Below, in pieces: positions 8,439 to 16,944 of a DNA stretch of 44,550 nucleotides. The DNA lies in contig CAITLJ010000060.1 in assembly GCA_903893215.1 (NCBI GenBank), positions 1 to 44,550 of the forward strand. The letters are read 5' to 3'. Under the pieces are notes generated by a model, which worked only from the letters and a program-made list of their open reading frames with translations, did not search any database and was not told the DNA's origin. Position 1 is the first letter of the stretch. Each line of letters begins with the position of its first letter. The translations under genes were made by a program, and so were the position numbers. This DNA comes from an uncultured Ferrovum sp. GTDB lineage: Bacteria > Pseudomonadota > Gammaproteobacteria > Burkholderiales > Ferrovaceae.

Positions 8439-9479
8439 ATGAATTCCGCCCTGCCCGATGCTGGCGACCTGTCTGCACCGTACCGCGCTGCGTATCGCGA
8501 CCACGCCGTGCTGATCACCGGGGGATTGGGCTTCATCGGCTCCAATCTGGCACGCGCGTTGGTGCAGGCTGGGGCGCGCGTCACGCTGGTGGACAGCCTG
8601 ATTCCAGAGTATGGCGGCAATGTTTTCAACGTCGCCGACATTCAGGATCAAGTCCGCATCAACATCAGTGACGTGCGTGACCCGTTTTCGATCGAGCACC
8701 TGCTGCGTGGTCAGGATGTGCTCTTCAATCTGGCGGGGCAGACCAGTCACCTGGATTCGATGAACGATCCGCGCAAGGATCTGGACATCAATGCCACGGC
8801 CCAGCTTTCGATCCTCGAGGCTTGTCGCAAGGTCAATCCGGACATCAAGGTGGTGTTCGCCAGCACCCGCCAGCTCTATGGCAAGCCGGATTACCTGCCA
8901 GTGGACGAAGCGCATCCGCTGCGCCCGGCAGACGTCAATGGCATTAACAAACTGGCCGGTGAGTGCTACCACATGCTGTATCACCAGGTGTATGGCTTGC
9001 GCACCTGCGCGCTTCGCCTCACCAACACCTATGGTCCGGGCATGCGCGTGGTGGACGCGCGCCAGACCTTCCTCGGTATCTGGATGCGCCTGCTGGTGGA
9101 AGGCAAGCCGATCCGGGTGTTCGGCGATGGCCGCCAGTTGCGCGACTTCAACTATGTCGACGATTGCGTGGCAGCGCTGCTGCTGGCTGGCTGTCAGGAA
9201 GTCGCGAATGGCCGGGTGTACAACCTGGGCGCGCCGGACGTGATAGCGCTGGGCGATCTGGCCACCCAACTGGTGGCGACCGCTGGGCAGGGCGCAGTGG
9301 AGTATGTGTCCTTCCCGGCAGAGCGCAAAGCGATCGACATCGGCGATTACTACGGCGACTTTTCGCGCATCCGCAATGAGCTGGGCTGGCAACCCGGCGT
9401 GCTGCTGGCGCAAGGTCTGCGTCGCACGCTCGACTATTACCGCGAACATCACCGGCATTACTGGCCGGCGGCCACTTGA
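8439..9479 (+). CDS. NAD-dependent epimerase/dehydratase (extended SDR)
   Basis: The protein has 346 residues from ATG 8439, with GAGGA at 8421-8425. An in-frame upstream extension to 8316 lacks family-like sequence and was excluded. The Rossmann glycine motif GGLGFIG is at 28-34. Other family features are STRQLYGKPDY, LRLTNTYGPGMRV and DFNYVDDCVAALLLA. The usual catalytic YxxxK appears as NGINK (Asn167, Lys171), so the Tyr is missing. From memory this is a trait of one SDR subgroup rather than a local mutation. The enzyme probably acts on a nucleotide sugar in the cytoplasm. The aminotransferase starts 19 bases downstream, so the two probably make an amino sugar donor together. Confidence 0.9.
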   Translation: MNSALPDAGDLSAPYRAAYRDHAVLITGGLGFIGSNLARALVQAGARVTLVDSLIPEYGGNVFNVADIQDQVRINISDVRDPFSIEHLLRGQDVLFNLAGQTSHLDSMNDPRKDLDINATAQLSILEACRKVNPDIKVVFASTRQLYGKPDYLPVDEAHPLRPADVNGINKLAGECYHMLYHQVYGLRTCALRLTNTYGPGMRVVDARQTFLGIWMRLLVEGKPIRVFGDGRQLRDFNYVDDCVAALLLAGCQEVANGRVYNLGAPDVIALGDLATQLVATAGQGAVEYVSFPAERKAIDIGDYYGDFSRIRNELGWQPGVLLAQGLRRTLDYYREHHRHYWPAAT

Positions 9480-9498
9480 GCAGACCGGAGCGCTGCGC

Positions 9499-10605
9499 AT
9501 GATTTTGATGAATGACTTCCGCGCTGAAAGCGCCGAGGTGCAGGCCGCCATGCTGCAAGGCGTGCAGCGTGTGCTTTCCTCCGGTTGGTACGTACTCGGT
9601 GAGGAAGGAAGGCGCTTTGAGCAGGCCTGGGCGGCCCGTTGTGGCATGGCTGAAGGCGTCGGGGTCGGAAATGGGCTCGATGCGCTGGAAATCGGCCTGC
9701 GCGTGCTCGGCATCGGCCCTGGGGATGAAGTCATCACCACACCGATGACGGCGTTTGCCACCGTGCTGGCGGTGCAGCGGGCAGGCGCCATCCCGGTGCT
9801 GGCCGATATTGATCCGCGCACCGGGCTGCTCGACCCGGTCAGCGTGAAGCGCTGCCTGTCCCCACGTACACGGGCGGTGTTGCTGGTGCATCTTTATGGT
9901 CAGTTGCATGCGCCAGGCGAATGGCAGGCCTTGTGTCGAACGCAGGGACTATATCTGCTGGAAGACTGCGCGCAGTCACACCTGGCACGCTGGGATGGGC
10001 AGTCAGCCGGCAGTTTCGGCGAGTTTGGGGCGTACAGTTTCTATCCCACCAAGAACCTCGGGGCGGCCGGTGACGCTGGCATGCTGGTGCTGCATGATCC
10101 GCAGATGGCTGAACGGGCGCGCTGCCTGCGCAACTACGGCCAGAGTGAGCGCTACCATCATCCTGAATTGGGCATGAACAGTCGGCTGGATGAAATGCAG
10201 GCCGCATTGCTGCTGGCGCGGCTGCCGTTCCTGGCGCACTGGACTGCCCGCCGACAGGCGATTGCTGCGCGTTATCGTGCCGAACTGCAGCAGTCTGCCG
10301 TGAGGTTGCTGGCGGCGCCGGCACAGGGCCAGTCCGAATCACATGTGTACCATCTGTTCGTGATCGCCTGCGCCCAGCGCGCCACCCTGCAGGCCCATCT
10401 GACCGCAGCCGGTGTGCAGACGCTTTGCCACTATCCGGTGCCGGTGCACCAGCAGCCGCCGGCCACAGATTGGCCGCGTGATCCTGCAGGTCTGCTGCAT
10501 GCCGAGCGTCATGCGGCGCAGTGTTTGTCGCTGCCCTGTCATCCCGGCCTCAGCGATGGCGAAGTGGAGCGGGTGATCGCCGCAGTGAATGCCTTTTGCG
10601 GCTGA
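9499..10605 (+). CDS. DegT/DnrJ/EryC1-family sugar aminotransferase
   Basis: The protein has 368 residues. ATG 9499 is preceded by GGAG at 9487-9490; earlier in-frame ATGs lie inside the epimerase gene. The PLP lysine is in SFYPTKNLGAAGDAG (K185). LSSGWYVLGEEGRRFE and VGNGLDALEIGL are typical of 3-keto-sugar transaminases of the FdtB/QdtB type. It would transfer an amino group from glutamate to a nucleotide-linked keto sugar in the cytoplasm. The exact sugar is not determinable. It forms an operon with the epimerase upstream and the GT2 gene downstream. Confidence 0.92.
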   Translation: MILMNDFRAESAEVQAAMLQGVQRVLSSGWYVLGEEGRRFEQAWAARCGMAEGVGVGNGLDALEIGLRVLGIGPGDEVITTPMTAFATVLAVQRAGAIPVLADIDPRTGLLDPVSVKRCLSPRTRAVLLVHLYGQLHAPGEWQALCRTQGLYLLEDCAQSHLARWDGQSAGSFGEFGAYSFYPTKNLGAAGDAGMLVLHDPQMAERARCLRNYGQSERYHHPELGMNSRLDEMQAALLLARLPFLAHWTARRQAIAARYRAELQQSAVRLLAAPAQGQSESHVYHLFVIACAQRATLQAHLTAAGVQTLCHYPVPVHQQPPATDWPRDPAGLLHAERHAAQCLSLPCHPGLSDGEVERVIAAVNAFCG

Positions 10606-10702
10606 TCCCGGCAAGGCAGCATCTGCTTTGCGCCGGGCGACGACCAGGCTGCGACAGGCGGCAGATTGAATGGCCCGATCCAGGGCAAACGGAGATATTG
10701 GC

Positions 10703-11557
10703 GTGAGCGTGGCGGTGATTACCTGTGTGTACAACGAAGCCTACAACCTGCCGCGCTGGCGCGCATGGTATGGGGCGGCCTTCGGCGAAGCAAACCTGTT
10801 TGTGGTTGACCAGTCGTCCACCGATGGCAGCACGTTCGACCTCGGCGTGTGTAACCGGATCTGCGTGCCACGCCGCCCGCTTGACGAGGTTGCGCGCGCA
10901 GATTTCATGTCGCGGCTGCACGGCATGCTGTTGCATCATTACGATGTGGTGATTCTGACCGATTGTGACGAACTGCTGGTGCCCGACCCGGCCAAATACA
11001 GTGGCCTGGCCGACTTTGTTGAGCGCATGTCTGGCGATCACGTCACGGCGGTCGGACTCAATCTGATCCAGATCCTCACAGAGGAAGCGCCCCTGGATTC
11101 GCAGCGTCCGCTGCTCGGTCAGCGCAGCGTGGTGGGGTTCACACCCTGGATGTGCAAGACGCTGATCAGTCGGGTGCCCACCCGCTGGCTACCCGGCTTC
11201 CATGCGTGCGACTTGCCAACCGCCTTCGATCCCGATCTGTTCCTGTTCCATACCAAGCTGGCAGATTTTGATGCGGCCTTGCGGCGTCACCGTATCAATC
11301 AGCAGACCCAGTGGTCCGATCAGGCGATTGAGCAGGGCCATGGCGGTCATCATCGCGTGGATCAGAGGCGCTTTGTCGAAGACTATTTCCTCATGCCGAT
11401 CCAATGGATCAATCAGGGCCACGTGCAGGATTTTGATTTCACGCGCGATATCGCGGCGTATCACGAGGTTTTGGCGTCGCATCAGGATTTCCTCCAATCC
11501 GACCGCTGGGGGATGTGGTTTGCCCGGGTGCCCGAGCGCTTTCACGACAAGTTCTGA
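10703..11557 (+). CDS. Glycosyltransferase family 2 protein
   Basis: The protein has 284 residues from GTG 10703, which has GGAG at 10691-10694. An ATG at 10670 would add 11 residues but lacks a clear ribosome site. The N-terminus SVAVITCVYNEAYNLPRW is a GT-A nucleotide-binding start. DQSSTDGS and LTDCDELLVPDP supply the acidic metal-binding motifs. The C-terminal half is not assigned. It lies 97 bases after the aminotransferase and probably uses the sugar made by the two upstream enzymes (inference). A GC-rich hairpin directly follows the stop. Confidence 0.85.
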   Translation: MSVAVITCVYNEAYNLPRWRAWYGAAFGEANLFVVDQSSTDGSTFDLGVCNRICVPRRPLDEVARADFMSRLHGMLLHHYDVVILTDCDELLVPDPAKYSGLADFVERMSGDHVTAVGLNLIQILTEEAPLDSQRPLLGQRSVVGFTPWMCKTLISRVPTRWLPGFHACDLPTAFDPDLFLFHTKLADFDAALRRHRINQQTQWSDQAIEQGHGGHHRVDQRRFVEDYFLMPIQWINQGHVQDFDFTRDIAAYHEVLASHQDFLQSDRWGMWFARVPERFHDKF

Positions 11558-11558
11558 A

Positions 11559-11575
11559 GCGAGCGTCCCGCTCGC
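11559..11575. terminator. Hairpin directly after the GT2 stop codon
   Basis: GCGAGCG (11559-11565) and CGCTCGC (11569-11575) form a 7-bp all-paired stem with loop TCC, two bases after the TGA of the GT2 gene. No U-run follows, so termination is possible but unproven. Confidence 0.35.
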
Positions 11576-11619
11576 GCTGAAGACGAACTCTTTGCCCGAC
11601 AGGCGCCCAGGGGCTTGCG

Positions 11620-11760
11620 CGGCGGTGGCCGGGTTTTTGCGCTTGAAATTGCCGGTCCAGGTGACGCTGACCAGGCCGGCCTTGCCGGGTTTGACGCTCA
11701 GCAGCGAGCGGTAATCGGTGATTGGCAGCGGCGAATTGTTGATGCGGTAGGTGCAGGGTA
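11620..11760 (-). pseudogene. Remnant of an SRPBCC-family gene
   Basis: Read on the minus strand this segment encodes CTYRINNSPLPITDYRS, then a stretch including SVTWTGNFKRKN. It matches residues near the C-terminal half of the intact SRPBCC protein at 13224-13745 (YTYRIVESPLPITDYKS and TVTWTGSFKRKN). DNA similarity is also obvious. There is no start codon and no N-terminal half, and similarity stops after KRKN, where the frame runs on into unrelated sequence. It is best explained as a decayed duplicate left 1.6 kb from the intact copy. Confidence 0.75.
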
Positions 11761-11817
11761 TGCCAGCAGCACGTCTGGTGCCGCGCTAAGCGACCAGCCC
11801 GTTCAGCGCACGTAGCA

Positions 11818-12555
11818 TCAGGCCACCGCGCCAAACAGCGCCCCGGCACCAGCAGTTACCGCCATGGCGCTGGCGCCCCAGAACACCACGCGCCAGGCAC
11901 CGGCCCCAATTCTGGCGCCGCCCGCCTGGGCTGAAATGGCACCCAGCCCGGCCAGAAAGACCAGCGAGCATACGCTTACCCAAACAATCAGATGCGCGCT
12001 GGCCACCGAGGCCACCACGGCGATCGGCAGTAGTGCACCGACCGAAAAGCTGGCCGCCGAGGCGAATGCCGCCTGGGTCGGACGCGCGGCTGTCGCGGCC
12101 GAGAATCCGAGCTCGTCCCGTGCGTGTGCGCCCAGCGCATCGTGGGCCATCAGCTGCGCGGCGACCCGATCGGCCAGTTGCCGGTCCAGACCCCGGCTGA
12201 CATAAATCTGGGCCAGTTCCTGCTGCTCGGCCACGGGATTCCGTTTCAGCTCGGCATTCTCCAGCGCCAGATCCGCATTCTCGGTGTCTTGCTGGGAATG
12301 GACAGAAACGAACTCGCCGGCTGCCATCGACATGGCCCCAGCGATCAGTCCGGATACGCCGGTCATCAGAATCGTGCGATGCCCGGCACCAGCAGCGCTC
12401 ACCCCAAGTACCAGGCTGGCGGTAGATACGATGCCGTCATTGGCCCCCAGCACCGCAGCACGCAACCAGCCGATCCGGTCAGTGTGGTGGCCTTCCGGAT
12501 ACCGGCCAGCCGCGTTGGCGGATCGCCAATCGTCAGGCAAGGGGCTGCGGGTCAA
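11818..12555 (-). CDS. VIT1/CCC1-family membrane protein (probable Fe2+/Mn2+ transporter)
   Basis: The protein has 245 residues. The N-terminal GWLRAAVLGANDGIVSTASL and SGLIAGAMSMAAGEFVSVHS are hallmarks of the VIT1/CCC1 family, which moves iron or manganese across membranes. A soluble segment (about 95-155) with QQELAQIYVSRGLD separates two hydrophobic regions, and three further membrane segments follow. The start is TTG 12555, overlapping the TGA of the upstream PRC-barrel gene (TTGA), so translation is probably coupled. No ATG fits before the first conserved segment. Metal specificity is inferred from the family only. Confidence 0.9.
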   Translation of the reverse strand: MTRSPLPDDWRSANAAGRYPEGHHTDRIGWLRAAVLGANDGIVSTASLVLGVSAAGAGHRTILMTGVSGLIAGAMSMAAGEFVSVHSQQDTENADLALENAELKRNPVAEQQELAQIYVSRGLDRQLADRVAAQLMAHDALGAHARDELGFSAATAARPTQAAFASAASFSVGALLPIAVVASVASAHLIVWVSVCSLVFLAGLGAISAQAGGARIGAGAWRVVFWGASAMAVTAGAGALFGAVA

Positions 12556-12947
12556 TGCGCGTAGACAAAGTCAGGCATGGCCTTGATCGATTCCTTGGTG
12601 GCGCCAGCCAGCACCAGCCTGCCGCCATGGTCCTGGATCTGGCTGACCGGAATGGCCACGTCGTGCCGGTTGATGCCGATGAAGCCACCTGCACCGACAA
12701 TCACGTAAGACACATTCTTGTCCGGCGAGATGATCAGGTCTTCCACCTTGCCCACCTTCTGGTCGGCGTCGTTGTAGACGGTCTTGCCCATTAGCGTCTT
12801 CTTGGCGCTCCAGCCCATGGCAGTCTTGGTGGAGTCGATGACCGTGGTGGCGGTGCCGGCGACTTGTGCCGCAACTGGCATCACGGTGCCAAGCGCGCCA
12901 ATGACGCACAGGGTCGTGATTGCAACTGCGTAGCGTTTCTGGTTCAT
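12552..12947 (-). CDS. Exported PRC-barrel domain protein
   Basis: The protein has 131 residues. A signal peptide is visible (MNQKRYAVAITTLCVIGALG then MPVAAQ, cleavage near 27). A PRC-barrel follows: KKTLMGKTVYNDADQKVGKV, DLIISPDKNVSYVIVGAGG and RHDVAIPVSQI. PRC-barrels are small beta-barrels often found in stress-related or envelope proteins. The start ATG 12947 has AGGA about 10 bases upstream. It is the first gene of a two-gene unit with the VIT1-like transporter. Its biochemical role is unknown. Confidence 0.85.
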   Translation of the reverse strand: MNQKRYAVAITTLCVIGALGTVMPVAAQVAGTATTVIDSTKTAMGWSAKKTLMGKTVYNDADQKVGKVEDLIISPDKNVSYVIVGAGGFIGINRHDVAIPVSQIQDHGGRLVLAGATKESIKAMPDFVYAH

Positions 12948-13151
12948 GATTCAATTCCTCGAGGTGCGCCGTCCGCCGAATTGGCGGGCATGCGGTGACC
13001 CATCGAGTTCTAACGGCAGCCGACCAGCGCGTCGGTTCGGCGACGCACCCAGCAGGCGGGCCGGCAGTGGCTGCGCCCGGCAGTGCGCGCGTGGGTGACT
13101 GCGCCGCGACCGCTGCTCTGAATCCGGCTGCATGGCGGTCAGGACACCACA

Positions 13152-13179
13152 AAAAAAGGCGCCGGGGGGCGCCTTTTTT
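13152..13179. terminator. Bidirectional intrinsic terminator
   Basis: GGCGCC (13158-13163) and GGCGCC (13168-13173) flank a GGGG loop, with an A-run before and a T-run after (13174-13179). This gives U-tracts on either strand. It lies 45 bases downstream of the minus-strand SRPBCC gene and upstream of the PRC-barrel gene. Confidence 0.92.
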
Positions 13180-13223
13180 GTGCGAGTGTGGATGTCCGCC
13201 CTGGGGCGGCCATCCAGAAGCGC

Positions 13224-13745
13224 TCAGTTTTCCAGCGTCTTCTTCACGTTGGCCAAGCCACCGTCGTACACTCCTTCGATCAGCTTGGTCACGCCAGCAT
13301 CGCTTTCGGCTTCCGGCGGGGTGTCCGACACGTTCTTGCGCTTGAAGCTGCCGGTCCAGGTGACGGTGGTCATGCCACCCTTGCCGGCTTTGACCACGAA
13401 CGTCGACTTGTAGTCAGTGATCGGCAGCGGCGATTCCACGATGCGGTAGGTGTAGCTGTGCGCCTTTTCGTTGAAGGCCAGCAGCTCTTCGGTGAAGCTC
13501 GGACCGTCCTTGATGGTCAGCTGGCGCACGGCGCCGCGCATGTTGTTCTTGCCCTTGACCAGTTCATCCTTGGCAAATCCCGGGTGCCACTTGTTCAGGC
13601 TGTCGAAATCCTTCGTGGCGGCCCACACCTTGGCCGGTGCGGCCTTGACTTCAATGGTCTTGGTCACGGTCAGGGTCTTCGGGGCTTCGGCCAGCGCCAG
13701 GGCGGGCAGGGTGAACAGGGCAGCGATGGCGATTTTGCGCATCAT
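13224..13745 (-). CDS. Exported SRPBCC-family (START-like, polyketide cyclase-type) protein
   Basis: The protein has 173 residues from ATG 13745, supported by AGGAG at 13756-13760. The open frame extends upstream to 13919 but that part is not protein-like. The signal peptide is MMRKIAIAALFTLPALALA, with cleavage before EAPK. The mature domain starts TLTVTKTIEVKAAPAKVWAA, a classic SRPBCC opening, and continues with SFTEELLAFN and TVTWTGSFKRKN. SRPBCC folds bind hydrophobic ligands; this one would act in the periplasm. It is divergent from accA. A degraded paralogue lies at 11620-11760. Confidence 0.85.
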   Translation of the reverse strand: MMRKIAIAALFTLPALALAEAPKTLTVTKTIEVKAAPAKVWAATKDFDSLNKWHPGFAKDELVKGKNNMRGAVRQLTIKDGPSFTEELLAFNEKAHSYTYRIVESPLPITDYKSTFVVKAGKGGMTTVTWTGSFKRKNVSDTPPEAESDAGVTKLIEGVYDGGLANVKKTLEN

Positions 13746-13873
13746 TATTGTCAGTCTCCTTGAAGTAGGCGGTAACGCCGCAAGCGTTCGCACCCCAGCG
13801 AATGGTGCACGAAGTCGGTGGATACGATTTTGCGCAAAAAGTTCCGCGCTGCTGCGCGCCATCGGCCAGCGCG

Positions 13874-13879
13874 TATAAT
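13874..13879 (+). promoter_or_regulatory. -10 element (TATAAT) upstream of accA
   Basis: A perfect consensus TATAAT lies 42 bases before the accA start. No good -35 hexamer is seen at 16-18 bases upstream, so activation or an imperfect -35 is implied. Confidence 0.55.
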
Positions 13880-13920
13880 ACGACGTTCGAACAGCTATCC
13901 ACTGTGCAGGAAGGTTCATT

Positions 13921-14889
<969 letters not shown>

Positions 14890-14982
14890 CCGCTCGGGCC
14901 TGCCGGCTGCCGCCAGCCAGCCAGCCAGTCGGTCCTGGTCTGGCGCGGTCCCGCCCGGTCCGTCCGTCCCGCCCATACCGCC

Positions 14983-16410
14983 ATGCGCTCGTCGTTGAAC
15001 CCGCTCGATGTGCTCCATGCCAGCCTGGTTGCCGCTGGCGTCGGCGCGGACACTCCGCTGGTTGTGGCGTTCAGCGGCGGTCTGGATTCCACCGCCCTGC
15101 TCTTTGCCGCTTGTCAGTTGCAGGCGGATTTTGGGTATCACCTGCAGGCCGTGCATGTGCATCATGGCCTGCAGCCGGCAGCCGATCGGTGGGCTGACCA
15201 CTGCGCCGCTGTGGCGGCCAGTCTGGCGATTCCTTTCATCTGCATCCGGGTGCAGGTGCCGGTTGGTGCGGGCCAGGGCGTGGAGGCTGCGGCGCGCAAG
15301 GCCCGTTATGCAGCGCTGGCCACGGTGGCAGCCCGGCACGTGCTGCTGGCGCATCATGCCGACGATCAGGCCGAAACCGTGCTGCTGGCCCTGTTGCGCG
15401 GTGCCGGTCCGGCCGGCCTGTCGGCGATGGGTGACGTCAGCGTTCCACCATCCCATCCACTGCGCGACACGCTGCTGCGTCCCTGGCTGTCGCTGTCGCG
15501 CGAGGTGTTGGCCGACTGGGCGCAGGCGCAAGGTCTGCACTGGGTAGAAGATCCCTCCAACCAGCACAGTCGTTTCGACCGCAATTTCCTGCGTCTGGAA
15601 GTGCTGCCGCTGCTGGCTAGGCGGTTTGCCGGCTGGCGCCAGTCACTTGCGCGCAGTGCGGCCTGGAATGCCGAAGCGCAGCACCTGCTGGGTGAACTGG
15701 CCGACCTCGATCGTGCCAGCTTTCAGGCCGGCAGCGCGTGGCCCGACGATCCGGCCTGCCTGCCAGGACGGGTGGGGGAATGGCGCGCCCTCGCACCGGC
15801 GCGACAGCGCAACCTGCTGCGTTGCCTGATTCAGCGCCGCGGACTGCCGCTCCCGCCGGCGCTGCGTCTGCAGGCCTGGCTTGATCAGCTCGACGCAGCC
15901 GACGACCGCCTGCCGTTGTTGGTCTGGCAAGGCTGTGCCCTGCGCCGCTGGTCGGGCCGCCTGTGGCTGGAAATGGCTGTGCCAGCCTTGCCGCCACAAA
16001 TGCCGGCGCTACGCTGGGATGGGGTCAATGCTGCGGAGTGGTCGATGCCGGATGGGCAGGTCTGGCAGGTGGTGCCTTGGCCGGAGGCGGGGGGCAGTCG
16101 GTTGTTGCCGTCGGCTTCGCCCTCGCACCCGCAGCCGCTGCTGACCCACCCGCTGCGCGTTGACTGCGGACCACTCGAATTGCGCTGGGGTGGCGGGCAG
16201 GGACGCCTGCAAATGCATGTGGGCGGACCGCATCGCGACTTGCGCAAGCTGTTCCAGGAAGCCGGCGTGCCACCCTGGCGGCGCACCTCCCTGCCCAGAC
16301 TGCATGCGGGGCGCACCCTGGTGGCGGTGCCGGGGATCGGCACGGCACCCGACTGGCAGGCCGAGTGGTCGGCGCCGGGCTGGCAGCTGACATGCCGTGC
16401 CGGGGCCTGA
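14983..16410 (+). CDS. tilS: tRNA(Ile)-lysidine synthase
   Basis: The protein has 475 residues. The ATP-pyrophosphatase P-loop SGGLDST is at 31-37, followed by HVHHGLQPAADRWADHC and ALLRGAGPAGLSAMGDV. The WVEDPSNQHSRFDRNFLRLE segment is characteristic of TilS. The enzyme puts lysine on C34 of the AUA-reading tRNA(Ile) precursor, changing its identity from Met to Ile. The C-terminal TilS substrate-binding domain ends the protein (HRDLRKLFQEAGVPPWRR). It is 93 bases after accA, a neighbour typical of Betaproteobacteria. Confidence 0.97.
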   Translation: MRSSLNPLDVLHASLVAAGVGADTPLVVAFSGGLDSTALLFAACQLQADFGYHLQAVHVHHGLQPAADRWADHCAAVAASLAIPFICIRVQVPVGAGQGVEAAARKARYAALATVAARHVLLAHHADDQAETVLLALLRGAGPAGLSAMGDVSVPPSHPLRDTLLRPWLSLSREVLADWAQAQGLHWVEDPSNQHSRFDRNFLRLEVLPLLARRFAGWRQSLARSAAWNAEAQHLLGELADLDRASFQAGSAWPDDPACLPGRVGEWRALAPARQRNLLRCLIQRRGLPLPPALRLQAWLDQLDAADDRLPLLVWQGCALRRWSGRLWLEMAVPALPPQMPALRWDGVNAAEWSMPDGQVWQVVPWPEAGGSRLLPSASPSHPQPLLTHPLRVDCGPLELRWGGGQGRLQMHVGGPHRDLRKLFQEAGVPPWRRTSLPRLHAGRTLVAVPGIGTAPDWQAEWSAPGWQLTCRAGA

Positions 16411-16440
16411 ATCGTCCACTGCCGCAGCGTGTTCGCATGG

Positions 16441-16446
16441 TATGAT
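16441..16446 (+). promoter_or_regulatory. -10 element (TATGAT) upstream of ndk
   Basis: TATGAT lies 37 bases before the ndk start, in the 73-base gap after tilS. The -35 region at the right distance (ACTGCC) is poor. A clear ribosome site (GCGGAG) follows about 6 bases before ATG. Confidence 0.4.
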
Positions 16447-16483
16447 TTAGGGCTTTGTCAATCATCACTTTAGCGGAGTCGTC

Positions 16484-16909
16484 ATGGCGCTGGAACGTAC
16501 CCTTTCGATCATCAAGCCCGATGCTGTAGCCAAAAACGTCATCGGTCAGATTTACACCCGCTTCGAGCAGGCCGGCCTGAAGGTCATTGCCGCCCGCATG
16601 CTGCACCTGTCGCGTCACGAAGCCGAAGGCTTTTATGCAGTCCACCGCGAGCGTCCCTTCTTCAAGGATCTGGTCGATTTCATGATCAGCGGCCCGGTGA
16701 TGGTCACCGCCCTCGAAGGTGAAGGTGCCATCCTCAAGCACCGCGACCTGATGGGTGCAACCGATCCCAAAAAGGCCGCGCCCGGCACCATCCGCGCCGA
16801 CTTTGCCGACAGCATCGACGCCAACGCCGTGCATGGTTCAGACGCAGCCGAAACGGCCGCTGTCGAAATCGCGTACTTCTTTCCCAGCCTGAACGTCTAC
16901 AGCCGCTGA
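16484..16909 (+). CDS. ndk: Nucleoside diphosphate kinase
   Basis: The protein has 141 residues, the standard length. [18 protein letters not shown] opens the fold. The phosphorylated histidine is H117 in NAVHGSDA, the family signature. The enzyme balances NTP and dNTP pools by transferring phosphate from ATP through phosphohistidine. The start ATG 16484 has GGAG upstream. It is followed by rlmN after 35 bases. Confidence 0.99.
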   Translation: MALERTLSIIKPDAVAKNVIGQIYTRFEQAGLKVIAARMLHLSRHEAEGFYAVHRERPFFKDLVDFMISGPVMVTALEGEGAILKHRDLMGATDPKKAAPGTIRADFADSIDANAVHGSDAAETAAVEIAYFFPSLNVYSR

Positions 16910-16944
16910 AGGCTGCACGGCACCTGGCCCAGGACAGCCCGACG

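Noticed and set aside
8319-9821. 500-codon minus-strand open frame opposite the epimerase and aminotransferase
   Set aside because: The + strand frame carries clear SDR and PLP motifs, so the antisense frame is a compositional artefact.
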